DNA of 38,302 bases from contig CACYSH010000015.1 of assembly GCA_902776945.1 (NCBI GenBank), positions 1 through 38,302 on the forward strand. The letters are read 5' to 3'. The DNA is from an uncultured Ruminococcus sp. (GTDB lineage Bacteria; Bacillota; Clostridia; Oscillospirales; Ruminococcaceae). Shown piece by piece: positions 31,332 to 38,302 of the stretch. The notes under the pieces were generated by a model, which saw only the letters and a program-made list of their open reading frames with translations, did no database searches and was not told the DNA's origin. Each line of letters starts with the position of its first letter. The first letter of the stretch is position 1. Made by a program: the position numbers and the translations under genes.

Positions 31332-34331
31332 TTATTCTGTTGTCTCATTCTCCCTGAATTTTCTGATACCGATAAGAAGCGTTTCCTCGCCGTCCTCATT
31401 GACCAGCACCGCACGAAGCGTTACAGGCACCGATCTGCCCGAAATTATCAGATGATAATTAATGGAAAATGCGCCCTTATCGGCGATCTCTTTCAGGATA
31501 TTTTCCTTTGTGAAATGTTCAAGAAAACGCGGAATATCTTCCTGCAGAACAACAGAGGGACTGTTTATCCGTGCGTCCTCAAACATATCCTTGCCTTTTA
31601 CGGGAAGCCCGAAGCCCTTGTAAATATCCTCCGCAGTATATTCGGTATATTCGTTTGTTTCCAAAGAAACGGTATAAATGCAGTAATACACGCCCGAAAG
31701 AGTGATGAGCTTTGTGTAGATACTCTCGTTTCGGCGAACTCTTTCAAGCATAAGGCTTTGTTTCATGCGGGAATCAACGTTGCTTACGCCGATTATCAGA
31801 TGCCCGAAATCGTTCTGCATACGGCTTGCCTTCATGTTGACATAAACAGGCTCGCCGTCCATCAGCAAACGATAGGTGATCGTAAAGCTGCCCTGCTCGT
31901 CAAGCTGACGGAGAACGTTCTCCTTGGTAAATGCTTCCACGAACATAGCACGGTCGTCGGGATAAAGCACCGTCAGCGCGTCGTGGCGGCTCTTGCTGAA
32001 AAAATTCTCCTCGTGGCGCTTCATCATAAGCTCCTCCGCGCCTACTTTGGAGGTATATTCGTAAAAGCTCTCGTCTTGAAGATCGACATAGAAAAGATTG
32101 AAATAGTCTGCCGCCAGCGCCTTTGCGATAACGGCATAGGAAGCGCCTACGCTGCTGTCGGATACCGAAAGCACCGCAACCGCAACAGAATATATGCCCG
32201 TAACAGGATTGGTAGCTATCTTTCTCAGACAGGAATGAACAAGAGCGCCGTTCGGCAGCGATTCGTCCAAAAACAGCAAACCGTTGTCGGTGCCTGCTTT
32301 AATAAGGTTTTTCTTAAACGGAGAATCATCGTTAAAGGGAGTTTTAGTAAAAGAATCCAACGTGGTATTAAAACGAAATCCGAAATGCCGCAGCATAAAG
32401 TCGCGGTAGGACTGATTGCTCCGCACATAGCGCACTTCATCGCCGTTTGTCTCGATGATCGACATTGGCAGAGTATTGAAGAAATTGTTGAACTCGCCTT
32501 CCTGCTCATGCGCAATGACCGAAAGATCGTGAAGATTTACACGCCCGATAGCCTCATAATACGGCAGCTCATCGGGATCCTCAAACCCTATCTGAATACC
32601 GTTGGCATACCTTTCCAGTATCTTTTCAACGGGGATAGGCTTGCAGAAATAATATCCCTGGAGCTTGGTGCAGCCCGTTTCCTGCAAAAACTGCGCCTGC
32701 TCTTCGGTCTCAACGCCCTCGCAGATCGTATCAATGCCGAGAGATGTCGCCATGTGCAGCTGCTCGGTAAGGATTATCCTGCTTCGTTCGCTGTCATTAA
32801 ATTGCTGCATAAAGCGCATATCGAATTTTATAAGGTCAAAGCCGATGTTCTGCAATACGTCAAGCGAGGAATAGCCGCTGCCGAAATCGTCCATCCACAC
32901 CGCAAAGCCCAGCGCCTTGAAGCGGTCTACCTCAGCACGCATAAATTCGGGGTCGCTGCCGATAACGCTTTCGGTGATCTCGATAGTGATAAGTCCGCGG
33001 CTGATACCAGATCCGTCCACGCGGCGGCGTATCTCCTCGACAATATCGCAGCAGTCGAAGTCCGAGCGTGACAGATTCACCGACTGCGGACATACGCTGA
33101 ACCCCGCCTTTTCGAACATCTTTATCTTTTGCAGCACGCACTCCACCACATAAAGATCGAGTTTGTATATCAGCTTGTGATCCTCAAGCACGGGGATAAA
33201 GTCGCCCGGCGACATGAAGCCCTTTACGGGGTCGATCCAGCGGGCGAGAGCCTCCTCGTCGCAGACCCTGCCGTTTACCGCCCGAACGATAGGCTGATAG
33301 TAGACCTTTATCCAGCGTTCACTTATCGCCTTGTCAAGATTCGCTATTATGTACTGCTGTCTTTCCTCCGCGTTTTTCATGGAAAGATCGTAATAGCTGA
33401 AAGTAGATGTGTATTTGTTTTTCAGGGTATCGCAGGCATATTTAGCCCTGTCGCACGCCATGCTCGCGATAACGCCGTCATACCAGTTCTGACAGATACC
33501 GACATGGAGCGGCAGCGAACAGCCGTTATTTAACACGGCGCATTCGGCGAACAGCTTTTCAAGAGTATCCTCCAGACCGCCGGCACCTGTAATGACCGCG
33601 AAATGATCCTGCCCCAAACGGCAGCAGTTCTCGTTGCCGAAATACCCGGCAAGCAGCCGCGCAAATGAACGCAGCAGAGCGTCGCCTTCGGAAAAGCCGT
33701 ATTTATGATTGTAATATTTCATGCCGCTGAAATCCATAAACAGCATCGAGGGCAGGTCGCCCTCCTGACGGATAGCGTCTTTCCTCGAAGTGGAAAGCTC
33801 GAAGAAATAGGTCATTCCCGGAAGTCCGGTCAGGTGATCGTAGCTGCTTGCCTTGATAAGAGTTTCCTTGTATATTGAGTTTCTGAAAGCGACACCGAGT
33901 TTAAGCCCGTTATTGCCGTCATTCTCGTCAGCGGTTTCAAAGTTTCCCTCGTCGGTATACCATATCTGCGCGAGGCGAACACCCGTTTCGGAATAAAAAT
34001 GCACTCCCTGAGCATGGATTATCTTATAACTGCCGCTGCCGCCGTTTGTCCTTGTACGGTAGATAACGTCATATTTTCCGCCTTCGGTCGCAAATTTTAT
34101 CGCAGCCTCCGCGATACGGGCAACATCGTCTATGTGAGTATCCTTGTACATATTATTATCCATATCGTAATAAGCAAGGGCTTTATCCTCATATCTGAAA
34201 AGGTCGCAGAAGCCCTTTGAAAGCGCTATTGTCACCACACGTTTATCAATAAACTGATAAATAGCAAACGGCATTGGGGATATTTCCATGTGAGCCTGTT
34301 CAGCTTCGGAAAAGACATATTTTTCCATCAT
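31332..34331 (-). CDS. PAS-GGDEF(degenerate)-EAL-PAS-PAS signalling protein, probable c-di-GMP phosphodiesterase
   Basis: A 999-residue cytoplasmic protein. An N-terminal PAS-like domain covers about 1-130. The GGDEF domain (about 160-310) has the motif changed to GQDHF (240-244), so it should not make c-di-GMP. The EAL domain (about 325-575) keeps EAL (360-362), NLSRSDF, EITES, DDFGSGYSS (481-489), EGVET (538-542) and QGYYFCKP, all needed for c-di-GMP hydrolysis. Residues about 620-990 hold two or three PAS-like units. The last two share FxKENxLxxxxxxGxFxIxYxL. No membrane segment is seen. ATG at 34331 or 34328 follows AAGGTGAG. It is a single-gene unit. Confidence 0.92.
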   Translation of the reverse strand: MMEKYVFSEAEQAHMEISPMPFAIYQFIDKRVVTIALSKGFCDLFRYEDKALAYYDMDNNMYKDTHIDDVARIAEAAIKFATEGGKYDVIYRTRTNGGSGSYKIIHAQGVHFYSETGVRLAQIWYTDEGNFETADENDGNNGLKLGVAFRNSIYKETLIKASSYDHLTGLPGMTYFFELSTSRKDAIRQEGDLPSMLFMDFSGMKYYNHKYGFSEGDALLRSFARLLAGYFGNENCCRLGQDHFAVITGAGGLEDTLEKLFAECAVLNNGCSLPLHVGICQNWYDGVIASMACDRAKYACDTLKNKYTSTFSYYDLSMKNAEERQQYIIANLDKAISERWIKVYYQPIVRAVNGRVCDEEALARWIDPVKGFMSPGDFIPVLEDHKLIYKLDLYVVECVLQKIKMFEKAGFSVCPQSVNLSRSDFDCCDIVEEIRRRVDGSGISRGLITIEITESVIGSDPEFMRAEVDRFKALGFAVWMDDFGSGYSSLDVLQNIGFDLIKFDMRFMQQFNDSERSRIILTEQLHMATSLGIDTICEGVETEEQAQFLQETGCTKLQGYYFCKPIPVEKILERYANGIQIGFEDPDELPYYEAIGRVNLHDLSVIAHEQEGEFNNFFNTLPMSIIETNGDEVRYVRSNQSYRDFMLRHFGFRFNTTLDSFTKTPFNDDSPFKKNLIKAGTDNGLLFLDESLPNGALVHSCLRKIATNPVTGIYSVAVAVLSVSDSSVGASYAVIAKALAADYFNLFYVDLQDESFYEYTSKVGAEELMMKRHEENFFSKSRHDALTVLYPDDRAMFVEAFTKENVLRQLDEQGSFTITYRLLMDGEPVYVNMKASRMQNDFGHLIIGVSNVDSRMKQSLMLERVRRNESIYTKLITLSGVYYCIYTVSLETNEYTEYTAEDIYKGFGLPVKGKDMFEDARINSPSVVLQEDIPRFLEHFTKENILKEIADKGAFSINYHLIISGRSVPVTLRAVLVNEDGEETLLIGIRKFRENETTE

Positions 34332-34396
34332 TTCTCACCTTGTTCCGTGAAATGTATTGTGATTCAGCTTTGACCGCATCTTCTCATTCTACTAAT

Positions 34397-34426
34397 ATTA
34401 TAACACATATCTGTTCAAAAAGTCAA
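34397..34426 (-). promoter_or_regulatory. sigma-A promoter of the EAL gene
   Basis: Minus strand TTGACT and a perfect TATAAT, 18 bp apart, 66 bp upstream of the start codon. Confidence 0.8.
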
Positions 34427-34529
34427 CCGTCGGAGGCTATTTTCTTATGCGTACACAAAAAAATTACAGATAAGGTCAAAAAAGTGCTATTAATCGGGCG
34501 CTGAAAATGATATAATAATAGTCTATGAT

Positions 34530-34655
34530 TCTATAAATGAGCGTTTTTGGCAAATTGTACAAAGTCGCCCCCACGCAAAGCGAGGGCAAACCAAAAGTCT
34601 TAGGAAGAGCCTCCCCCAGAGACTGAGCGGTTCAGGCATCGTGAGAAATAGCAAG
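34530..34655 (+). repeat. composite repeat, AAGTCTTAGGA module, copy C3
   Basis: It opens with GAGCGTTTTTGGCAAATTGT (complement of the tail of copies A1 and A5), then CGCAAAGCGAGGGCAAACC and AAAAGTCTTAGGAAGAGCC at 34574-34610, followed by CCCCCAGAGACTGAGCGGTT. It directly abuts inverted-repeat copy 4. No gene is visible between 34430 and 34910. Confidence 0.72.
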
Positions 34656-34662
34656 AAGCCAC

Positions 34663-34780
34663 TCCGACCAAAATCAAAATCGGCAATTTAAAGAAACACT
34701 AACAAAAACAAACAATATGAATAGTTCTGCAAGACAGAGCGGAAACAAGTAAATTGCCGATTCTATTTTTGACCGGTCGG
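34663..34780 (+). repeat. inverted-repeat element (AAAATCGGCAAT family), copy 4
   Basis: Left end CCGACCAAAATCAAAATCGG then CAATTT, right end AAATTGCCGATTCTATTTTT then GACCGGTCGG. Interior CACTAACAAAAACAAAC and CAAGACAGAGCGGAAACAAG match copies 1 and 3. The left and right outer parts differ from the other copies but still complement each other. Confidence 0.8.
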
Positions 34781-34924
34781 CTTGCGACTATTACCCAGCT
34801 TTTATATGAATCGCGGAACGAATCCAACCGCCCTGCATAACGTGAGCGAGCTTGCGAGCGCACCCGCGTAACTGCCCCCATTTTGCGCTTTTTTATTTCA
34901 AACATTTTTTAGGAGATGACAACA

Positions 34925-35620
34925 TTGATCGTAGTGACCGGAGATATTCACGGAGAATATGATATAAGTAAACTCTCACAAAGAGCAAAATTCCACAATA
35001 TGACAAAGAACGATTATCTGCTTATCTGCGGGGATTTCGGACTGGTCTGGGATAACGGCAGCACAGATATGTGGTGGCGGACATGGCTCGACCAAAAGCC
35101 CTATACCACACTTTTCGTTGACGGTAATCACGAGAATTTCGATCTGCTTTATGAATTTCCGGAGGAAACCTGGCACGGCGGCAGAATCCACCGCATAAAC
35201 GACAGCATAATCCACCTGATGCGCGGACAGGTCTTCGACATCTGCGGAAAGACCTTTTTCACAATGGGCGGCGCAGAAAGCCACGACAAGGAACACCGCA
35301 AGGAAGGTGTAAGCTGGTGGGCGCAGGAGCTTCCCTCACGAGAGGAATACGCCGAAGCACGGAAAAACCTCGATAACTGCGGAAATACGGTCGATTACAT
35401 TATCACCCACTGCGCCCCGACCAACGTTCAGAAAGAGCTTATCCGCAGAACATGGGATCCGACCTACACACAGAACGAGCTTACAGATTTTCTTGAAGAG
35501 GTAAAAAATACCGTAACATTTGAAAAGTGGTTCTGCGGACACTATCACATCGACATTACCACTCTCACCGAGCCGCGCCTGCGGGTTCTGTTCTACGACC
35601 TGCTGAAACTGCCGCAATAA
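34925..35620 (+). CDS. metallophosphoesterase (calcineurin-like)
   Basis: A 231-residue enzyme with the five family blocks: GDIHGEYD, ICGDFGLVWD, DGNHENFD, THCAPTN and CGHYHID, which supply the Asp, Asn and His ligands of a dinuclear metal site. No signal peptide, so cytoplasmic. The start is decided by AGGAG at 34911-34915: it touches an ATG at 34916 with no spacing but lies 9 bp before the in-frame TTG at 34925, giving the usual N-terminus MIVVTGDIHG. The substrate (protein, nucleotide or lipid phosphate) is unknown. Confidence 0.88.
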   Translation: MIVVTGDIHGEYDISKLSQRAKFHNMTKNDYLLICGDFGLVWDNGSTDMWWRTWLDQKPYTTLFVDGNHENFDLLYEFPEETWHGGRIHRINDSIIHLMRGQVFDICGKTFFTMGGAESHDKEHRKEGVSWWAQELPSREEYAEARKNLDNCGNTVDYIITHCAPTNVQKELIRRTWDPTYTQNELTDFLEEVKNTVTFEKWFCGHYHIDITTLTEPRLRVLFYDLLKLPQ

Positions 35621-35685
35621 CTGACGCAAAACTGCGATCCGAAAGCCGTGCATTTGAAAAATTTATGAAAAGATAGTGATAAGGG

Positions 35686-35714
35686 TTGATAAATCAACAA
35701 TAATTTGGTATAAT
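35686..35714 (+). promoter_or_regulatory. sigma-A promoter of the AI-2E transporter gene
   Basis: TTGATA and a perfect TATAAT separated by 17 bp, 79 bp before the ATG at 35794. Confidence 0.83.
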
Positions 35715-35793
35715 GGTTTTTAAAGGTGATTTTTGGACAAACAGTCCGTGAACCGCCGATAAAAATAATCATATCAATTCGGAGTCGGAATTT

Positions 35794-37215
35794 ATGAAAA
35801 AACACAATAACCCATATATATACGCAGGACTTACGGCATTGTCGGTTATTTTCGTGACAATGCTCATGATATTCATTATTTTCAGATTCAAGGAGCTTTC
35901 GGAGGGCGTGGCGAAGATCACAAAGATCCTCCAGCCCGTTTTTATAGGCGCAGTTCTTGCCTACCTGCTTACGCCCGTCTGCAACAAGATAGAAACGCTC
36001 GCGGAAAGGATACTCCCCGAAAGCAAGAACAAGCAAAAGATCAAAAGCCTTTTGGGCGTTCTGCTTAGTTCCCTGCTTGCGCTCGCTATTTTCGTCGTGC
36101 TGCTGATGCTTATTGTCCCCGCTACCTACAACAGCATTATCGAACTGATAAAAACCGCGCCAAGTTATGTAACAAATCTTATCAAATGGATAAACGAAAC
36201 GGAAAAGCTAAAGGATTACCCCGATATTCGCCGCTATGTACTCGGGCTTATCGACTCGATAACGAACCGGTTTGAATCCGTCGCTTCGATAATCGACCTT
36301 ACAAAGTCGGATTTCCTGCCCTCGATACAATCGGTTCTGAGCAGCCTCAGCAACGGCATATCTGTGGCGTTCTCGGTAATACTGAATATTGTTATCGGAT
36401 TTATCATCTCGATCTATCTGGTTTCCTCGCGGGCAACTTTTTCAAGACAGAGCAAAATGACTCTTTACGCCGTTCTGAAACCCAAAGCCGCCGACATGAT
36501 CTTTGAAGAGGTAAAATTTGCCGACAAAATGTTCAGCGGATTCCTTCGCGGAAAAATGGTCGATTCGGCGATAGTCGGCGTGATATGCTTTATCGTACTG
36601 CGGCTTATGGAATTTCCCGACGCAACGCTTATCAGCGTTATTGTCGGCGTTACCAATATCATACCCGTATTCGGTCCGTTCATCGGCGCTATCCCCTCCG
36701 CGCTGCTGATATTTGTAGCCGACCCCAAGAAAACAATTGTTTTCGCGATATTCATACTGATACTCCAGCAGGTGGACGGAAACATCATCGGACCCAAGTG
36801 CATGGGCAGCAATGTAAATCTTTCAGCATTCTGGACGCTCTTTGCGATACTGTTTTTCGGCGGATTGTGGGGCTTTATCGGAATGCTGGTGGGCGTACCG
36901 CTGTTCGCTGTTATCTATGACATTCTCAAAAAGCTGATAGTTCATAATCTCAGACGGCACGGCAAGGAAGAGCTTATCGCAGGCGGCGGCGGAGAAGCCG
37001 AAGCGGCTGTTGAAACGGTCGTTATCACCTCTGAGGACGATGAAGCTGAAGACACCGCGAAAGAAGTTACGGAATCCGATACCAAAGAAGAAACAGAAAA
37101 TAATATCAGCTCCGTTTCAACAGTAATAACCAGAAAAATAAAAAGGAAAATAACGTTCGAATCGGATTTAGGAATCCCGGAAGGAAGTTCTCTTTCAGAT
37201 GAAAAACAGGAATAA
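35794..37215 (+). CDS. AI-2E family transporter (PerM/YdiK-like)
   Basis: A 473-residue membrane protein with about eight hydrophobic segments. FIGAVLAYLLTPVCNKIE near the N-terminus and ITNIIPVFGPFIGAIPSALL-type sequence (VGVTNIIPVFGPFIGAIPSA at about 283-302) are the hallmarks of the family, formerly UPF0118. LQQVDGNIIGPKCMGSNVNL follows. Members range from autoinducer-2 exporters to Na+/H+ antiporters, so the solute is not known. After about residue 385 comes a long acidic Glu/Ala/Thr-rich tail, then a short basic patch, not typical of the family. The stop overlaps the next gene by 17 bp. Confidence 0.9.
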   Translation: MKKHNNPYIYAGLTALSVIFVTMLMIFIIFRFKELSEGVAKITKILQPVFIGAVLAYLLTPVCNKIETLAERILPESKNKQKIKSLLGVLLSSLLALAIFVVLLMLIVPATYNSIIELIKTAPSYVTNLIKWINETEKLKDYPDIRRYVLGLIDSITNRFESVASIIDLTKSDFLPSIQSVLSSLSNGISVAFSVILNIVIGFIISIYLVSSRATFSRQSKMTLYAVLKPKAADMIFEEVKFADKMFSGFLRGKMVDSAIVGVICFIVLRLMEFPDATLISVIVGVTNIIPVFGPFIGAIPSALLIFVADPKKTIVFAIFILILQQVDGNIIGPKCMGSNVNLSAFWTLFAILFFGGLWGFIGMLVGVPLFAVIYDILKKLIVHNLRRHGKEELIAGGGGEAEAAVETVVITSEDDEAEDTAKEVTESDTKEETENNISSVSTVITRKIKRKITFESDLGIPEGSSLSDEKQE

Positions 37216-38302
37216 GGAACAGTTCAAACGGCTGCTTCATTTTATCGCCGCATTTATCATTATCGGCTGTTTCACTTATATGTTTTCCATAGTATGGAAC
37301 CGACAGTACAACGTAGCTATGAAGGAAAGGTTTTTCTACTACGGAAATGTGCTTATGGTGCTGACGTATGTTTTCATATACTCGGTGTGTACAAACAGCT
37401 TCGGCGGGTTCCGGGTGGGCTACCACAAGATACTGAATCTTTACGGCTCTCAGGTGCTGGGAATACTGCTTACTAATGCAATTACTTTCATTGAGATAAG
37501 CCTTGTCAGTCACGGAAGACTCCCGGTGGAACCGATGATAAAACTCAGCGGATTGCAGATAGTTATTGCCGCGATGTGGTGCTTTCTGTTCACAAAGTTT
37601 TTTGCGAACATCTACCCGCCGCGCAAGCTGCTGATAATTTATGGCAACAAAAGTGCGAGAGAGCTTGCAAAAAAAATGAGCAGCCGCGTGGATAAGTATA
37701 TCATCAACGAGGCGATAAGCTGCGACGAGGATATTGAGCTGATAAAGGCACGCATATTGGAGCATGAAGCGGTAATAATCAACGACATTCCGAGCGAAAT
37801 GAAAAATCAGCTTATCAAATTCACCTTCGAAAACAACATCAGAACGTATATGAACCCCAAGCTGTCGGATATAATCGTCAGGAGCGCCGACACCTGCGAC
37901 CTTTTTGACACTCCGCTCCTTCTAAGCCGAAACGAAGGAATGTCCGCCGACCAAATGTTTATCAAGCGGCTCATTGATATTATTTTCGGAACGCTTTTCC
38001 TGATAATCGCTTCGCCTGTCATGATAATCGTAGCGCTTTTGATAAAGCTATACGACGGCGGTTCGGTGATTTATGAGCAGGACAGGCTTACGGTGGGCGG
38101 CAAGGTCTTTAAGGTGAAAAAATTCCGCAGCATGATCGTTGACGCTGAAAAACACGGCGCAAAGCTCGCCGACAAAAACGACGACCGTATCACGCCGATA
38201 GGCAAATTCATCAGGCGCACCCGTTTCGACGAGCTGCCGCAGCTGTTCAATGTGATAAAGGGCGATATGTCGCTTGTGGGACCCCGCCCCGAACGGCCCG
38301 AA
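37199..38302 (+). CDS. polyprenyl-phosphate sugar-1-phosphate transferase (exopolysaccharide initiator), partial
   Basis: The frame opens at an ATG at 37199 (AAGGAAG 11 bp upstream) and runs off the window after 368 codons. Four N-terminal hydrophobic segments (about 12-135) and a CoA-binding-like linker precede a catalytic domain starting with DQMFIKRLIDIIFGTLFLI. The last residues show KKFRSMIVDAE, RRTRFDELPQLFNVIKGDMS and LVGPRPERPE, the signature of bacterial sugar transferases such as WcaJ/WbaP. The enzyme moves a sugar phosphate onto undecaprenyl phosphate as the first step of a surface polysaccharide. It probably heads an operon that continues beyond the window. Confidence 0.93.
   Translation, partial: MKNRNKEQFKRLLHFIAAFIIIGCFTYMFSIVWNRQYNVAMKERFFYYGNVLMVLTYVFIYSVCTNSFGGFRVGYHKILNLYGSQVLGILLTNAITFIEISLVSHGRLPVEPMIKLSGLQIVIAAMWCFLFTKFFANIYPPRKLLIIYGNKSARELAKKMSSRVDKYIINEAISCDEDIELIKARILEHEAVIINDIPSEMKNQLIKFTFENNIRTYMNPKLSDIIVRSADTCDLFDTPLLLSRNEGMSADQMFIKRLIDIIFGTLFLIIASPVMIIVALLIKLYDGGSVIYEQDRLTVGGKVFKVKKFRSMIVDAEKHGAKLADKNDDRITPIGKFIRRTRFDELPQLFNVIKGDMSLVGPRPERPE

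Noticed and set aside
31452-33071. 539-residue plus-strand open frame opposite the EAL gene
   Set aside because: Antisense shadow of a well-supported gene, with no recognisable domain.

Overview
The window looks like chromosome of an anaerobic, low-to-mid-GC Firmicute of the Clostridia, most likely Oscillospiraceae (Ruminococcus-like). The reasons are a secreted protein with a type I dockerin, a clostridial-type ThiC under a TPP riboswitch, an ECF sigma/anti-sigma pair with a TGCAACC-type promoter, a GPH transporter beside a GH36 alpha-galactosidase, a short-form phenylacetate-CoA ligase and a YgiQ radical SAM protein. The genus is inference. I saw no rRNA, tRNA, CRISPR array, phage module or intact transposase.

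Layout. 1-3864 (minus): partial ANT(6)-like nucleotidyltransferase, thiC with a TPP riboswitch and terminator, a D-Ala-D-Ala carboxypeptidase and a CBS-pair protein. 4085-13858 (minus): a surface-polymer cluster read from a near-consensus promoter at 13899-13927. It holds two CDP-glycerol/ribitol phosphotransferase-family genes (one frameshifted), two polysaccharide pyruvyl transferase-family paralogues, tarI and tarJ for CDP-ribitol, a ribulose-phosphate-epimerase-family gene, a small zinc ribbon, and an AT-rich NERD-domain gene wedged between tarI and tarJ. 14528-17445 (minus): phenylacetate-CoA ligase, then an ECF sigma factor with an overlapping membrane-anchored partner. 17692-22180 (minus): TetR, GPH symporter, ankyrin protein and alpha-galactosidase, with a perfect TetR-type palindrome facing the divergent GT-B glycosyltransferase gene at 22313. 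24329-26673 (plus): dockerin protein and flavodoxin. 26779-34331 (minus): a degenerate ComEC-like MBL protein with a Tyr/Asp repeat tail, YgiQ, a GNAT-kinase fusion, and a PAS/degenerate-GGDEF/EAL protein. 34925-38302 (plus): metallophosphoesterase, AI-2E-family transporter, and a partial polyprenyl-phosphate sugar transferase that runs off the end.

The most unusual structure is between the genes. Almost every larger intergenic gap carries modular repeats: a chain-of-hairpins unit that begins CGCAAAGtnAGGGC, a second unit with the same opening but a different body, a 98-130 bp inverted-repeat element with AAAATCGGCAAT termini (four copies), and a 184-bp MITE-like element flanked by TA. In six of eight cases the CGCAAAG end points at the stop codon of the neighbouring gene, in one case supplying the stop codon itself.

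The cluster at 4-14 kb reads as a pathway: ribulose 5-phosphate (epimerase) to ribitol 5-phosphate (TarJ) to CDP-ribitol (TarI) to a poly(ribitol/glycerol phosphate) chain (TagF-like enzymes), perhaps decorated with pyruvate ketals. The pyruvyl decoration and the role of the NERD gene are inference.
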